64,000 nt of DNA. Origin: Asterella californica (Eukaryota; Streptophyta; Marchantiopsida; Marchantiales; Aytoniaceae). The position numbers and the translations under genes are program-made. This document shows, one piece after another, positions 1 to 13,235 of this stretch. The notes under the pieces are model-generated. The model was not told where the DNA came from and did no database searches. It worked only from the letters and a program-made list of their open reading frames with translations. Each line of letters opens with the position of its first letter. Positions within the stretch are counted from its first letter, which is position 1. The stretch is from contig JAYKYS010000010.1 in assembly GCA_036924285.1 (NCBI GenBank), positions 12,995,001 to 13,059,000 on the forward strand, given 5' to 3'.

Positions 1-3000
1 CTCTACAGCAGCGTATCTTAACACTAGGCCTTTCTGGGTGCAGCTAAAATGACAATCCTCCTCTGGCAGAGTCGCGAACTGCACACCGGAACCCCAAGTA
101 GTTGACGTCTTCTGCATCTGGAGCTCCCACAATGCCTTGAAATGTGCATCTTGAACTTCCACTTCCCAACCATCGCTACCAGGTTTCCCCAGACACAAAC
201 ATATTTGTTGCCATCCAGCAGAATCATACTTCTTTGCATCTCTATTTGGCTCTCTGGAAGGTAACCGAAATCGCAGGTTAGAGGAAGGCTTTCGCAGACC
301 AACTTCCTCCACGTACGGTATATTGAGAGCATCCATCTGGCGCGTGAGACGTGCATGCTTGATACATAGCCAGCACCTTCTCACAACTTGTAAGAGAACC
401 GCAGTATAAGACCCCATAGGCGCTTTCCCTTGATTCGCGGCTGCTACTATTGATGAGTACGGTTGACCAACAAAAGAGTCCAATACGGGCAAGGTTCTAA
501 CCGAATTTACGTCAGCTCCAGACTGACCAACAAAAAGTGATGGGCTACTCTCGTGCTCGGTCTTCCGTCTCTTCGCGTTTTCTCCCTCCGCAGCTACTCC
601 TTGTAGTGAAGGAAGAGAGAACAGGAGCTCTGGTCCATATCGCTTACGCTTAAGCGAATCTGATGACAGTGTGTTCCGAGCGAGACCATGGCCCTGCACT
701 CCTGCGGGTGAAGGTCGAGTTGATGGCGAGGATAAAAGCATTGAGGATGACTGTACAGCTTGGGAGGATTGATCGAGTTCCATCCATTCTGACGTTAGCT
801 CTGAGCCTGCGTGAGAACCAATGGGTTTTCGAGGTGAGCCCAAACGGGCTAACACATTGCCTGTTTGACCAGGGACTCGGCCTGATGTCAAAGACTGAAG
901 AGATGAGCTTTTGGTCTGAGGGGTTCTTGAATTCATTGCCGGGCTTTTCACCGTAGGTGCGGACCTGGTCAAACCAACTCGGGGCTGTCTGGAACCAGGA
1001 TCACCTGCTGGAGAAGAATGAGATGCTCCCTGGGCAACTCCAGGGGTCTTTGAAGATATAGAGTCTATTAACTTAGAGATATCATCATCATCGAGATCAA
1101 TGGGTGAAGCAGCACTCTCACCTGCGTGCAAAGGCGACTTGGACTGCAACATTTCCTGATCTCCTTGATATGGAGACTTTAAACTTGTTACACCCCTGTG
1201 AAGTGGGCTTCTTGCAGGGCTTGCCATTACTCCGTTTCCCATCCGACCAACTCTGTGATTAGATTGAAGCAAGGAATTATTAGCAAGGGCCGAGTTCCCT
1301 GGTGAAAATCCCCCGTTTGGACCTTGATTTGCAATACTAGCCCCCGAGTATTGTGGATTGCTTAACGCCATGACTTGCAACCCTGATGGCGATGGAAGAG
1401 GAGAAAAGGGAGGTGACAACGGGTTATTCGTTCTTGTCAGGTGTGCTGCAGGAGATCCTCGATAGAACTTCTCCCCGGTCGAATCTGCTTGTAAAACCTC
1501 GTGTCCCGGACCAGCTGCAAGGCTCCTCCCAAAGCCTCGGGCCTCTGCAAGGGAGACTTCAGCCTTTTTCCCTACGAACTCCATAATCTCTTTACCAGTA
1601 CCCTTCTTAGGACCATTTGCAACTGTTTGACGCTCGATCTCTAACCGCCCCTCATCAAGAAGACTGAAGCTAGCATCATCCTCTGTAACCAGCATCGTCT
1701 CGATACTGATTTTCATACATCGGATAATGTTTATAGGACCCGACAGAAGAGTCGAGCGTCCGCTGTGTCCCCGCGGTTGTGCTTCCAAAAGCATAAAAAA
1801 GGGCATGAAATTGGAGTCAAGATGCAAAGACAGAAAATAGACCTCCCCACAGTTGGGAAATCCCAACACCAACACGTCCGCACCTAGCTTAGGACCATCC
1901 GGCGGAAATTTTAGTGTCAATGCACCCCGCTCGTACATCTGCAGTTACAAGCAGGAAAACATCAGAAAGGCCAGCTAATCCATATGCGCAATCTCAACGA
2001 TGTTCAAGGTGGACTCAACAGAATCAACAGCATTACCATTATGAGCAGCACTAACATGAGTCACTAGATAAATTTCTCGCTCGATGAACCACTTTGCATG
2101 ACCACTTTAATCCAGCAGGGATGACAATACAGTATCATAACGATAAGCACCCAGCCAGCAGAACGCAAATCGGCGAGCTATCTTAGTACGGTGAATTCAC
2201 TTCTGGTGGAATGACACTTCTGTTCAAAGGTAACTCGCCTGCAGTACTGTGCAAGTATAAGTTTATCCTGATAACCAAACTAGGGTAGGGGTAGCCTAAA
2301 ACTAAGAAACACACTGGCGTCTGAATAGGATGGCGGGTCCCATAGGAAATACATTTACAGACGGTCTAAAATCCTTTGGAGCGACATTCTCGCAATATTA
2401 CCTTCAAGTTGAAGTTCGTTCCTAAAGATGCAAAAACATGCAGGAGACTCCTGCTTCGCAAATTGAGGAAAATGTCAACTGGATCCTTCGATCCTTGATT
2501 GAGCGCATCCTCCATTTCGGCAAGTACGGAGTTGGCCAGCAATGTGCTGGGAGAGCGAAGCAGAAAACGTCCGTTCCTACTCAAGAACAAGACCATCATC
2601 CGTTCATTACTGAATACATACTCTAACTGCGCGTGGCGTCCAGTAAAACACTTTCCTCACATCTTCATTCTGACGAAGACTTTAAGACTAGCAAGAGTAG
2701 CAAACATTACACCTTGACAAAGGTGGGTCCGTGAACTTTACCGTCTTCAAATAACATAAATATCCATGGATCCATGAAACTAGACGATGTTGTACGGACA
2801 AAAACTATAAGCCGCAGAGAGGCATTGACATTTGAACATAACCAGGTGAATCCGAACTTCAATTCTGTTCTAAAATTTACAAAAATGCTGAGAGTCGACA
2901 AAAAGGAAGAGGATTAGAAGACTCCATGGTCAACATGAAGCATGAACACATCAATTCTAAATTGTCACGTGAAAGACAAAGTATGAGAAGACAGAAACTA

Positions 3001-6000
3001 TGACACACCTGATACTGATGCCGAGGGCCATAAACGAAGCCCCATAAGCTCGTACGCAAAGAACTTCCTCCCCTGCTTCAGCCGAACTTCCATTGCATTT
3101 ATTCTGCGAACGATAATCATATCAGCTTCAGTGACAGTTCAGTGTCGCAATCACAAAACTGCGCGCAGAGCAGAACGGTCAGCACCCTTGGAAAACAACA
3201 CCTAGTTACTGAAATAACAGGTTTTAACATCAAATTCCAACGCAATTCACCAAGTGGCACAAAACGGAAGAGCGAATGTGCAGTTTCCAACTGCAGTATA
3301 AGTGCCCAATATTCTAACATATTATGATCAATGCCACAAAAGGCAATCTCTATCATAATGCAACAGTTAGGTTAGCTATCAAACTTGATATGAACAGTAT
3401 TTAGTCAGCAGATAAAACAGTGGAAGGCTGAATAAACAAGTTAACGAGATGCCGACATGAGACCGACATGCTGTGGTCCCTAGACACGAGAAAAGTGTGT
3501 CAAGATTTATCTTCGAATGGTCAATTCTCTTTAAGTACAGGTAAGAGTAACGAGTTGATCCGCCAGCTCAAGATTCACCGATACCGCGGTAGGTAATGAG
3601 TAGCTGTGCACTCAGTAACTAACTTCCGCATCCACCCCGTGCATGCAGGTATCCACACTTCCCACGCATGCACCTCAACCATTGTCTCTGGCTTCGTGGG
3701 CACCGATTAGACGAAAGGTACAGTATGTCGCCCCAGATAAAAGGACGCCATCAGCAGAGGAATCAGGATACAGATGAAAAGGAAAGGTAACACCTGAAGG
3801 TACACATTTCCAGTTCTGCAGGTCCTAGTCAATCAAGGTATCTATTCCGTTAGGAGCATCTTTGGGTGCTGCTATGGTGTGGGTCCGGTTTGGTTTCGCG
3901 CGGACATATATATATTGATACACGGTCAAAGCAGTTGTCACTGAAAACAGTGACTTCCCCCGCACATGTAAGGTAACCCCCAATAATTATGAACCCGTGT
4001 AAGTACAAAGTGAGTAACAAAGAGTAGTTTCGCGCGAACATATATACCTGCCATATAAGTACTCAGATTAAGACGTAGGGCCTAGGAAGTGGCAGGGGAG
4101 AGTATGAACAAAGCTGTAGACTGAAAGTTGAGGGCATAGGAAAGTGGGAAAGAGGCAATGAACAAGTAGTATGTAATTCCAGGTAAATAAAATCCTAGGT
4201 GTACAGCAAGGAGAATAGCTCACTAGGGTGTAACTCATCATGGGAGGTAAGGAGGTAACGAATATACAGAGACTAGAAGGAAGATGTAGGGCAACTGTCC
4301 AGTTTGTGAGAATCTTCTCTACAGATTGAATGGAAGAACATACTCAGTAAACCATGACGATCATGACAGGTTGTTATATACAGACAAACAGAAAAATTAA
4401 GCAAGGATAGTTACTTAAAGTATTTCAACCCTACTTTATAAGAGTAGAAACATGATAAGGTCGTCTTAATTTCTGTACAAAGGGCTGCTGATCATTTCCG
4501 TTTGGCCTCAAATATCGGTTGCGTCGGTCGACAATCAAGAACCTGTGAAATATCGCCCTTGAGTAAATAACACTCTGCTCCGTTACTTACAACAGTGCCC
4601 TAATCACTTCAACCTAAGTTTGAACTCTAAGTGGAGCAGGTTACAAAAAGCAGGCCTCTAAAATTACTAGTTTCAGCAGGAATCAGCACTCAGGTTACAC
4701 GAAGCATGAATCCACACAGAAATTCGCAAAGTTCTAAGCTTCGAGATTAGTGTTACGGCTAGGAGGAGTTTCTCCTAAAGTGGGATATGGTCAGTCCTTT
4801 TTAGAAAGAAAAATATCCTGGAAAGGTGAAGTATGACCTCGTTGGATGTCGAAAGAGTCTCGTCATCCCCATCTTCGGAGAAGGAAGATCTTAAAACAAC
4901 ATCACAGTCGACTCTCCACAATTGGCTGCTACCTTTCAGGCCTCTTTGTACTTCCAATAGTCTTGTGTGTATATTACAAGCAATTGCTCTCAACAGCAAA
5001 CGCTCCACGTCAATACAACTCTGGTCAATGCTAAATTCAGCTTCGCTCTCCGTAACTGGATCGATGACAGAAGGCTGGTGGGAACACATGATACGTTGAT
5101 CTGGGCCTGGTTCAATTCTTAAATGAGGGGGGGAATTAGGATCTACGCCCGATATTCCTTTTGGGCAATCCAACCAATACCATATCCTCAGTCCAGGTGA
5201 GCCGCGTGACTTGGTCCCAACCCTCAACTCCAAGTCACTCTCTCCTGGCGGTCCAGGCCCTTGACCCGTACCCTGCCCAATCCCTACTCCTTGGCTTATA
5301 TTCGAGGCTTCGGAAATTTTTTCGAACCGAATAGCATCTTTCCAACGACCTTGACGCAGCATTCCTGTCTGCCTGAAAAGAGTATCCATGACCAACGTGG
5401 TGCAAAACTCATGCAGTATAGAGTACAAAATCCTGAATGGGTCATCTGAAGCAGCCATGCGCCGCTCCAGGTCATCTCCAAGAGCCAGCCGCTGATGGTC
5501 CGTGAATTTCGTAGGACCCGTGCTTTCCCCAACAAGAAGCTCTAAATGCAATATTCTCCATAAGTGCAAATGACCACGATATCCAACCGTAAGCTGCACC
5601 TTGAATTCACCATCGACTTGCAAAATAATCCTTCCCTCTGACACGGTTATATCCGAGATCTCTTTCGGGAGAGATATATCCAGCAGTCGTGATCGAAGCA
5701 TGGTATCCAACTTTTGAACAGCTTCTTCTCGCTCTTCTCCAGCAAGCATTGGCTGCATTCCAAGCTCTTCAATGCACTTTGGCAGCCTACTGTATTGTCC
5801 AGTGAGCAACACCTCTGCTGCGGTAGGAATATCATAAATAGGAGCTCGGGCCTGTTGCAAACCCTCATGCAAGAAAAAGAGGAAATCTGCTGCCTGGGTA
5901 AAACTCGTATCATGATTGGAGACTGTCCCGGCTAACTGCTGGCAACGCTCCACTAACGGAATCTGCACAACGAACACAGGCTACAGCTTAGTAGTTCCGA

Positions 6001-6913
6001 GGAAAAATATATTCTTCCTTCGAAACCGATGATGATACAACGAACACCAAACGGCTACAACGCCAGAAGGAGATGACAAAAGAGCGCGGACCAACTCTTT
6101 ATGAGGTCCATTTATCATAATAACAGAGACAACCGTCTTAGTTAAGAGTTCGTAAGAGCGGTCGATATTTGATGAACCCTTGTCCTAAAAGGCCGGGAGG
6201 GCCGGTCCTCCACTACCATGAATACAAATCAAGGTTTGATTTGAAACGGTGGTGAGCTTCCAGAACTCCGCTAGCCACAGCGTGAGACCGCCAGCCCAAT
6301 GCCCTGACACGCCTTGAAAGGATCATGAGCACATATCCCCAGGTCCTCGAATATCTAATACAGAGAGACAGTAGCTGCTCCACCAACAACCAACTATAAC
6401 GAGGAAAGCTGGATCCCGTGTAATCTCTGACACTGATCTTTGAAAGAAAGTTGCCCAAGAGTATACGCATGCATGTTCTCCATGATCCAAAATCCCCCGA
6501 AAGTTCGACTTCAATACCAACTCCAATCGTGATGGATGCAAACAGTCCAACGTCTTCGTCCTCGTATCAGTTTGTTCGGTAGCGGTATCGCTGAGCTGAA
6601 TTTTGAGTCCATGAATACCAAGTACCTGCGACAGGCACAGAAAGGAAGAAAGCGAGGGACGGAGAGGGGGAGAAAGTATAACAGATGAGCTGACCTGGCG
6701 ACACCACTTTGAGAGGACGAGCACGCGAAGCAACCGTTGGCGCGTCCTAAGCACATACTTCAGAAGGCTAAGTTTCCTTTCCGAATCAGATTGTTCCGGT
6801 GCAATTCCTGCTAGTTCCTTCAAGGACGTGTAAGCGTCCTCTGCAGTCCTCTTTACTAACAACGAAAAGTCAACTGTCTGCTGCCCGGGAGTGTTCCCCA
6901 CTCCCTCCGCCAT
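1..6913 (-). CDS. MED14: Mediator of RNA polymerase II transcription subunit 14 (partial, C-terminus off the left edge)
   Basis: Scaffold subunit of the Mediator complex, which links transcription factors to RNA polymerase II in the nucleus. Exons I place: 6913-6695 (start ATG, 73 codons, ends KWCRQ), 5962-4838 (375 codons, begins IPLVERCQQL), about 3067-3009 (EVLCVRAYGASFMALGISI), 2576-2402 (NGRFLLRSPSTLL), and 1938-1, which is open without a stop for 646 codons. All boundaries are GT-AG and the phases join. The third exon's acceptor is the least certain, because a second AG lies 5 bases upstream. The first exon carries the MED14 N-terminal signature (FSLLVKRTAEDAYTSLKEL). The last exon has serine/proline-rich linkers, two basic NLS-like patches (LKRKRYG at about 661-601 and AKRRKTEHESS at about 580-545), and the conserved late block HARLTRQMDALNIPYVEEVG. 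About 1,172 residues are visible. Plant MED14 is about 1,700, so roughly a third is missing beyond the edge. Recognised from family memory, not from a search. Confidence 0.93.
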
Positions 6914-7100
6914 TGCGGCACAACACTGTCAGCTAGCGTACGCACCAGCGTCGTTTCCCTGCTCTTCTACTTCCTAAAGCTGAACCTCCCTTTTTCTCTT
7001 CTTCCTCTTCCTCGCCTTCTTCTGCTTCCTCCTCAGCGTCTATCTCTCCTCGTCCCTCCCTCTCACTCTCCTCCATCACTCCGTTTGCTTTCGTCCATGT
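6914..7100 (-). promoter_or_regulatory. MED14: MED14 leader and core promoter region
   Basis: The sequence just upstream of the MED14 ATG is strongly purine-rich on the minus strand (CTTCTTCCT-type runs on the plus strand from about 6985 to 7080). I see no clear TATA box within 200 bases, which fits a TATA-less housekeeping promoter. The same tract read on the plus strand looks like a typical CT-rich plant 5' leader, so a divergent transcript may start here. The transcription start cannot be fixed from sequence. Confidence 0.35.
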
Positions 7101-9120
7101 GGCTCCGAAGAATTCTGCGTTAAACTCATACTCTGTTCAACTTCGCCCTACAATCATCGAAACCCAACCTCAATCGCACATATCTGCACTTCGCTTCGTG
7201 ATTTCCTCACTTCATCCCATCCCTCCTGTTTTCTCATCCCGCCCTCACCTGTCCGTTCAATTTTCGTCTGTCGACCTTACACGTCGTCGCTTCATTGCTT
7301 TCACCTCCACTGTACTCTTCCAGCGCTTAAAAAGTTTCCCTTTCAATTGCACCGTCTCATCTCCCTGCTACTCCACATATCAATCCTACTGCCACTCTCG
7401 ATTTCCACCTATTCCTATCCTCCGTATTCGTCTCTAGGGTTCCTGCCTTTTAGGTCTTGCGAGCTCTTCCACTCCCCTCCTTCCTCGTCGGTCTGTCTCT
7501 CACTCCCTCTCGCAGGAGATGCTAAGCTCTTCGACCAACACCAGCAACTACAACAATTCCTCGTCCTCGCTCACTCTTCCGCCCTCTCCTCTTCCCTCTC
7601 CCTCCGACCCGGCCCCGTCCTCCCTCTCCTCTCCGCTCCGCACCGCTTCCTATGTTTCCTCTCTCGCCCACTTCCTCATGGCGCGTCGCGTTCGCAGAAG
7701 TGTGCGCCACTTCCCAGTGGGGGACCTGATGGCTGAACCTCCCGACGGGAGAGTTGCTAAACGTGACACACCGTATTAAGCCACTACCGGTGATATTGGG
7801 TCACTTACCAACCGATGACTGGAAGATGTCTCAGGTACCTTCCTTCTAGGATTTCGTGATATCAACTTTTCGTGTTTCTTGTCCGAAACCCCAATGTAGT
7901 GCTCGGAGCACACAAAGACACTCAACAGAAAGCAGCGAGCTCCCTGATCGCCCCTGCAGAGTCAGAGAGAGAAGCTCCTTGCGTTTCAGTACGAAAATCT
8001 CGGATTACCTCCCTCTCAAACGCGTGTACAGTGTGCAGGACTGGTTTGATTGTGAGACTCCTTGCATACCGTAATCTGATCAGTTTCCTGTTCAGTGCCA
8101 AGGCGGCTTCTCCTTGTGTTGTGTCGTACTGCTTGGGAACCGACTCCACTTCTACTTCAGTCAAGAGCTCTAGTACCGTAGGAGATGCAGAACTGGATGA
8201 CTGCTCTCATGAACGATGCACTTCCGGCTCCCATTTCCTGTTTTACAGTAGTTGGAGGCTTGGAGCTTCTTAATTGTATTGACGGTTGGAAGTTGGAACT
8301 GATAGATACACTCATGAGCAGTCATGTATGCGGGACACGACCGACGTTTGAGACTACTGCGAACCGTCAACTTCAGTCGGAAGGAAAGACATGAAAGACG
8401 TAGAACGGTGAAGATATCCGTAACAGTAGCTCACAGAATCGATAAAGTTCCAGTTTGTGGAAGTTTTCTTTGGGCACAGGGCCACTGAAACGTCCTTTGT
8501 GTGCGCCAGCACAGTTAGTAGAGCATATTCTCTTGGGATTCCCCCGTCGGAAGGTCTGGCGCAGTAGTTATTGGATGTCAGTCCTCACGACGGGAGCTCC
8601 TAGCCTCCGACAGTTTTGAAGACGCCATCAGTCTCATCTCTTTGTAGAACTTACCCTTCTGTTACGTTACGGCCTCGGTGGGTCGCCGGACTGTCACCTG
8701 GTATTTTCTTTCCCCGTCACTATCTAGCAGCCCGGACCGCGCTTCCTCCCTCCCTTCTCCGCCCCCGCCACAGCCACAAGCTCAATTTGCCGGCCAGATT
8801 CGAAAGAGCCAGAGAGAGACTCCAGGCGCTCAGTGATCCTCCGTTATTTAGAAGTGTACCGGCATTACCGACTGGTCAAATGGCCATGGATCAGAAACGC
8901 TCCCGAGTCCCGTGTCTTCAACTTTATGCTCATCAATGGTCGCGGTGTGACACTTGTGTACTTAGCATGAGACAAGGAGTGCTTATACCAAGACTGTAAC
9001 GACAAAACTGTTGTGCCCGCACCCTGTAAAGTCATGTGCGTCATCCAATTGGGTAAATTGACCATTTGACTCCTGAGAACTCTAATCTCTTTCCATAAAT
9101 ATATATATGAACTGTGCTGT
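7100..9120 (+). other. Possible divergent transcript with a short ORF (unrecognised)
   Basis: CT-rich, GC-richer DNA runs rightward from the MED14 promoter. It contains an 86-codon plus-strand ORF at 7519-7779 (serine/proline-rich start, then a basic stretch LMARRVRRSVRHF). A good splice-donor context (CTCAG/GTACCT) follows at about 7833. Other open frames at 7872-8273 and 8616-8999 have no recognisable domain and overlap frames on the other strand. An AT-rich stretch at about 9098-9108 could be a polyadenylation region. This fits a divergent non-coding or short-protein transcript sharing the MED14 promoter. I recognise no protein family and cannot show that it is translated. Confidence 0.25.
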
Positions 9121-12100
9121 ACGTCTATGTTCTAATCCCTCGCTTATGTGTAAGATCTGTTGCATATTATAACAAGAACTAACTCCCAATTGCAGCTTCA
9201 ATCGAGATCAGTTATCCCACTCCTGCTCCAACTTCGAACTCTTGCTGCTTGTTCTTGAAGGCTTTCCTACATTGCTGTTGCTCTTGGAGATTATGTCTGC
9301 AGTTTGCTCACCAGTTGGGTCTTTACTGTATAGACGGCTTTGAACAACAACCACGCCGGAGCAACCATGCAGTCTTGAACCAGATCGTACTCTTCCAACT
9401 ACTACGTACGATAAATATAACGATGTACCAAAGCTCTGTCTAACCATGGTCTCTTTCTTGCCCTTCACTTGATGCGTACGCGTCCCATCTTCCTTTAGTG
9501 TTCCCTCTATCTTATATAAACGTGTGTGTTGTCTAATTAGTTACGTGTCTACGTGAATGTAATCCAACATGTGACATTATTTCTACAGTGAAATCTCGCT
9601 TTAATCATGCAATTGTTCTCAAAGTAGTTGGTTGAGAACTCTCAAGTATATCAGTAGAACATTAAGGTTTATACCTCTATTTAATATAAAGAATTTCCTT
9701 TTATTATTAGAATAGTTATGAGATTCTTGAACCTAATTCAAGCACGCGTATCATATTCTCATAAACATACTTGTAAGGAAATCTGATTTTCATCAGAAGC
9801 TGTACTTGCTGAGGTTTAAATACAGCTAAGCGTATGACAACTGTCCATCTCCTTGTAGGTGTGTACTACAGTTACTAATGTTGCTTGTTACCAATGTTTC
9901 TAAAATGGCTATGTTGCTAAATTTTGAAATGAATGTTTAGTGACTATAGTAGGAGAAATTTACCAACACAAACTCACATAGAAATCATGATTATATACCT
10001 CTAGATATAACAATGGTTTAGGTATGTTAGCGATAGTTATAACGAGGGTTTTACTGGTACTTTATACGATTGAGTTTTACCGTGCCGTTTCTAATCACTT
10101 TTTTCATTCTTGTTATCTTTTATCTTTATTGTTAGATCAACTAAAGGTAGAAAAATTGAACTGTTTGACTGCAGATGAACTACATGTTTAAGACAAACAA
10201 ATTAACTTTACAGAGCGTAATTTCTTATGACAGTCAATAAACGAACTGGTTACTGCTTTCACTTTCAGTAGAAAAGTAATAACCAAACCAAGAAAATCCA
10301 TCAGGTGTTACTTTTGTCCTCTGCGTTGAGAATAGTTATAGAACGTTGAAGCCAGAGTTTCTGCTTTTAAAATGATATGTCCTACAATCACTCTCTGTCC
10401 CTGTACATGGCCATTTTGGTACAAATGATAGCCCCAAAAGGGAATCCAATGTACCCAATAAAGGACGATGATAGTATAATATGATTGTTTTTAGTGAAGG
10501 GACTGTAATTATTACTCTTGGATACGGATTACTTTCCCCGGTGAACCACTCAATTTGAATACTTGAGCACCAGTATAGACATGTATACAAAAAAAGAATA
10601 ACTAAGGGTGGGGGAATATTCCATGGCTGGTTACCAGCGGCCGTTGAAGTTTTGGGAAATAACATGTAAAGTGCATTCTTATCTCGCATAACTGCCAGAA
10701 ATGGTTCACTTTCCCTTACAATCCCCTGTATCAAAACTATATAGTTATTCTATATTATTCACCTCCTTCCTGCAGATGGAGGAGGTATATTCACGGGTTT
10801 CATTTATTATCTAACCCTGGATTAGGTAATAAATCAAATGCACACTAACTAAATGGATAATTAGTAGGAGGATCGTGGACCTCTACCTTCTGAAACGCAT
10901 CGATCAGCTCATGCTTTATGGGCTATGTCTTGCTTTCTCGTATCACTCTTCTCGATTATGATTTTTTCTTTTTTAGATTTTTTCTTTTTTCTTTTAGTTT
11001 ATTCTAAAAGTTACATAACATATGTTTATTTTACTGAGAATACAAATTGAATATATCAACTGTGATTAATCTATTCAAAAAGAAATTGTGTATTACTTGA
11101 ATCTGGAACCTACTCCAACCATGACCAGAACTAGTCTCTATCAAGAGGTGTTATCTCTATAGTTTTCTTGTCCTTTTGCTTACCTCTACTCTCAAGCTCA
11201 AGAAGTATGCATATATTATATTCACCATCTCCATCTTCTAACGGATGGAAGAGAAAAATATCTATAGGGTTTAAAATTTAATTTATTACATAAAAGAAAG
11301 ATTAGAAAGATTAGATAATAAATTCATATCTAGATTAAATTAATATATGTTTGTTAGCAGTTTTTTACATTTGGAATTTTGTAACTTTAAATACAGTTAT
11401 TATTTAACATTCGTAGATAAATTTAAGTCTTCTTGAGAACTTAATTCAAAATTTTAATATTTATATCCTTTCCGGTAACCGAAAACGAGCAGAAGTTATC
11501 CGAAGTTGATCTAGCATGCATATTTGGGAAAACTCCCGTCCCAAAGCGCGAATAATAGGAAATGCTGGCTTGCAAGCAGAGACTTCTACGCTACTATAGG
11601 AGTAAACATTGCTAGTGGGAAGAAACCCTTACATGTACAGTTTGACAGAGTGTGCAGGTACATATCGTGAACTAAAACAGACAGTTACTGACAGAATATA
11701 TGCGGTACCATAAGCTTCGGAGAAGATGTAAAATCTTATCCCTCTTTAACAACAAACACCTAGAATATGGTTCTGAATAATTATGCTAGGGTTTGTATTA
11801 AAATAATTGAATTACTAAACCTTATAATACCTTAATATATGATATAAATACGAAGTTTCCATTTCAACAATCAAGTATGATATGATGAATTCTAGCTGTC
11901 TTCATCGTCACTCGTTTGTTTTAAAACATACTGTATTCTGTATATTCAGCAAGAGTCATATCTAATTGCAATAAGAGCTATAGTGATAAAACTGCAAACT
12001 TTTAAAACTATCTTGATTCTATCCTCAACAAGATAATTGTTTTTTGTCTCTTAAAGACATTGTCAAAAGTCCATCAGGTGTTACAGTTATTAGGGTTAGT

Positions 12101-13096
12101 ATGTATTATGGCATGTGCAATAAGAAAATAATTCAAAAAAAATTTATATCAAACTAATAACTTAATGGTATAACTTTCTCCAAGAGTTTTGTTATTCTTC
12201 TTAAAAGTTTTAAGATCCGTTTATTATATGATGCTTAAGTTTAGTGCGTTTTCCTATGTATCCAGTAAGCTTTAAATACTGATTGTAATCTCTTAATTTT
12301 GATATAAGTAAAAAAACTAAACTTAATTGTAGTTTAGTTTTTATTACATGTGCTTTATGAAGTTATTATATATTTCTACTATTCATTAGCACATGGGAGT
12401 TAAAGCTTGACAATAAAAGGTCAACTACTTTAGAATAACTGACTTATATTATAGTGATCAAATAGGATATAAATATATCTCGAAACATGTAATTACAAGA
12501 AGAGATCTAAGACTTAGTATTTTCTCTTATGTGACACATTTTCAGGACTCCATTTGTCTTTTATGGTAGTTGATCTTACAATTTTATAATCATGTTTGTT
12601 TTATTAAGAATAATGCTATACTCGTTACATGATAAGTATAGTCAATCGTCCTTTTGTGTATGTAACTGGTTATATAGCATTCTATAAAACTATTTTTTGA
12701 AGATACTTGTTACTTTATTAATATATTTTTCTCATTCTCATTCTAGAAAAGCTCACTGTTTTGAATATTCAAATCATCGCAACGAACGAAGTATTGGATG
12801 TTAAAATTTCTACCAAGTCAGTGAACTATCTCACATTATGAATTTAATGAATATAAGGTTTCTTGCATCTCCACCGTAGCTTGAGCGCGTCACATATTTG
12901 GCGTTTAAGGTGTGATGACATTAATTTAGACGAGTAAGGAGATTATATACGTTATATTGTGGCATCCCCATCCGTCTGTAGCCCGCGGCGTGAGGTCGAA
13001 TCCTTCTGCCGGGGACTCAAGCTGTGCAAGGGCAGCAGCAGATTGCTGCAGATATCCCCACATCAAAAAGTTTAAAAACAAATCAAACAAAAAAAA
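9121..13096. other. AT-rich intergenic DNA, no gene seen
   Basis: Stops are frequent in all frames. The longest frame is 132 codons on the minus strand at 10336-10734, with no recognisable domain and ordinary AT-rich composition. From about 10.9 kb it becomes very AT-rich, with homopolymer and TTTTCT runs (about 10960-11000). I see no intact element, RNA gene or promoter with a target. It is probably decayed repeat DNA. Confidence 0.5.
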
Positions 13097-13235
13097 TTGT
13101 TATTTTGTATATCGGACATCATGATATAGATTTATAAATAAATTTAATCTACTCAGTTTGTTATTTTGTATTCCGGACATCATCATATAGATTTAGAGAT
13201 AAGTTCAATCTGCTCAGTTTGTTCTTTAATTGTTG
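13097..13235. repeat. 61-bp tandem duplication
   Basis: Two copies of about 61 bp (13097-13157 and 13158-13218) share TTGTTATTTTGTAT, CGGACATCAT and ATATAGATTTA in the same order and spacing. A truncated third start (TTTGTTCTTTAATTG) follows. A run of about nine Gs sits just after the repeats, near 13235. The copies differ at several positions, so the duplication is not recent. Confidence 0.75.

Noticed and set aside
5296..5935. Several 60-90 codon frames on both strands inside the MED14 second exon
   Set aside because: Shadows of the MED14 coding frame, which alone matches a known family and has consistent splice sites.
10336..10734. 132-codon minus-strand ORF in AT-rich DNA
   Set aside because: No domain or neighbouring exons; one long frame in about 8 kb of AT-rich DNA is expected by chance.
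12960..13080. tRNA-like or SINE-like block with GGTCGAATCC
   Set aside because: A B-box-like word is present but no A-box at a workable distance and no cloverleaf; too weak to list.
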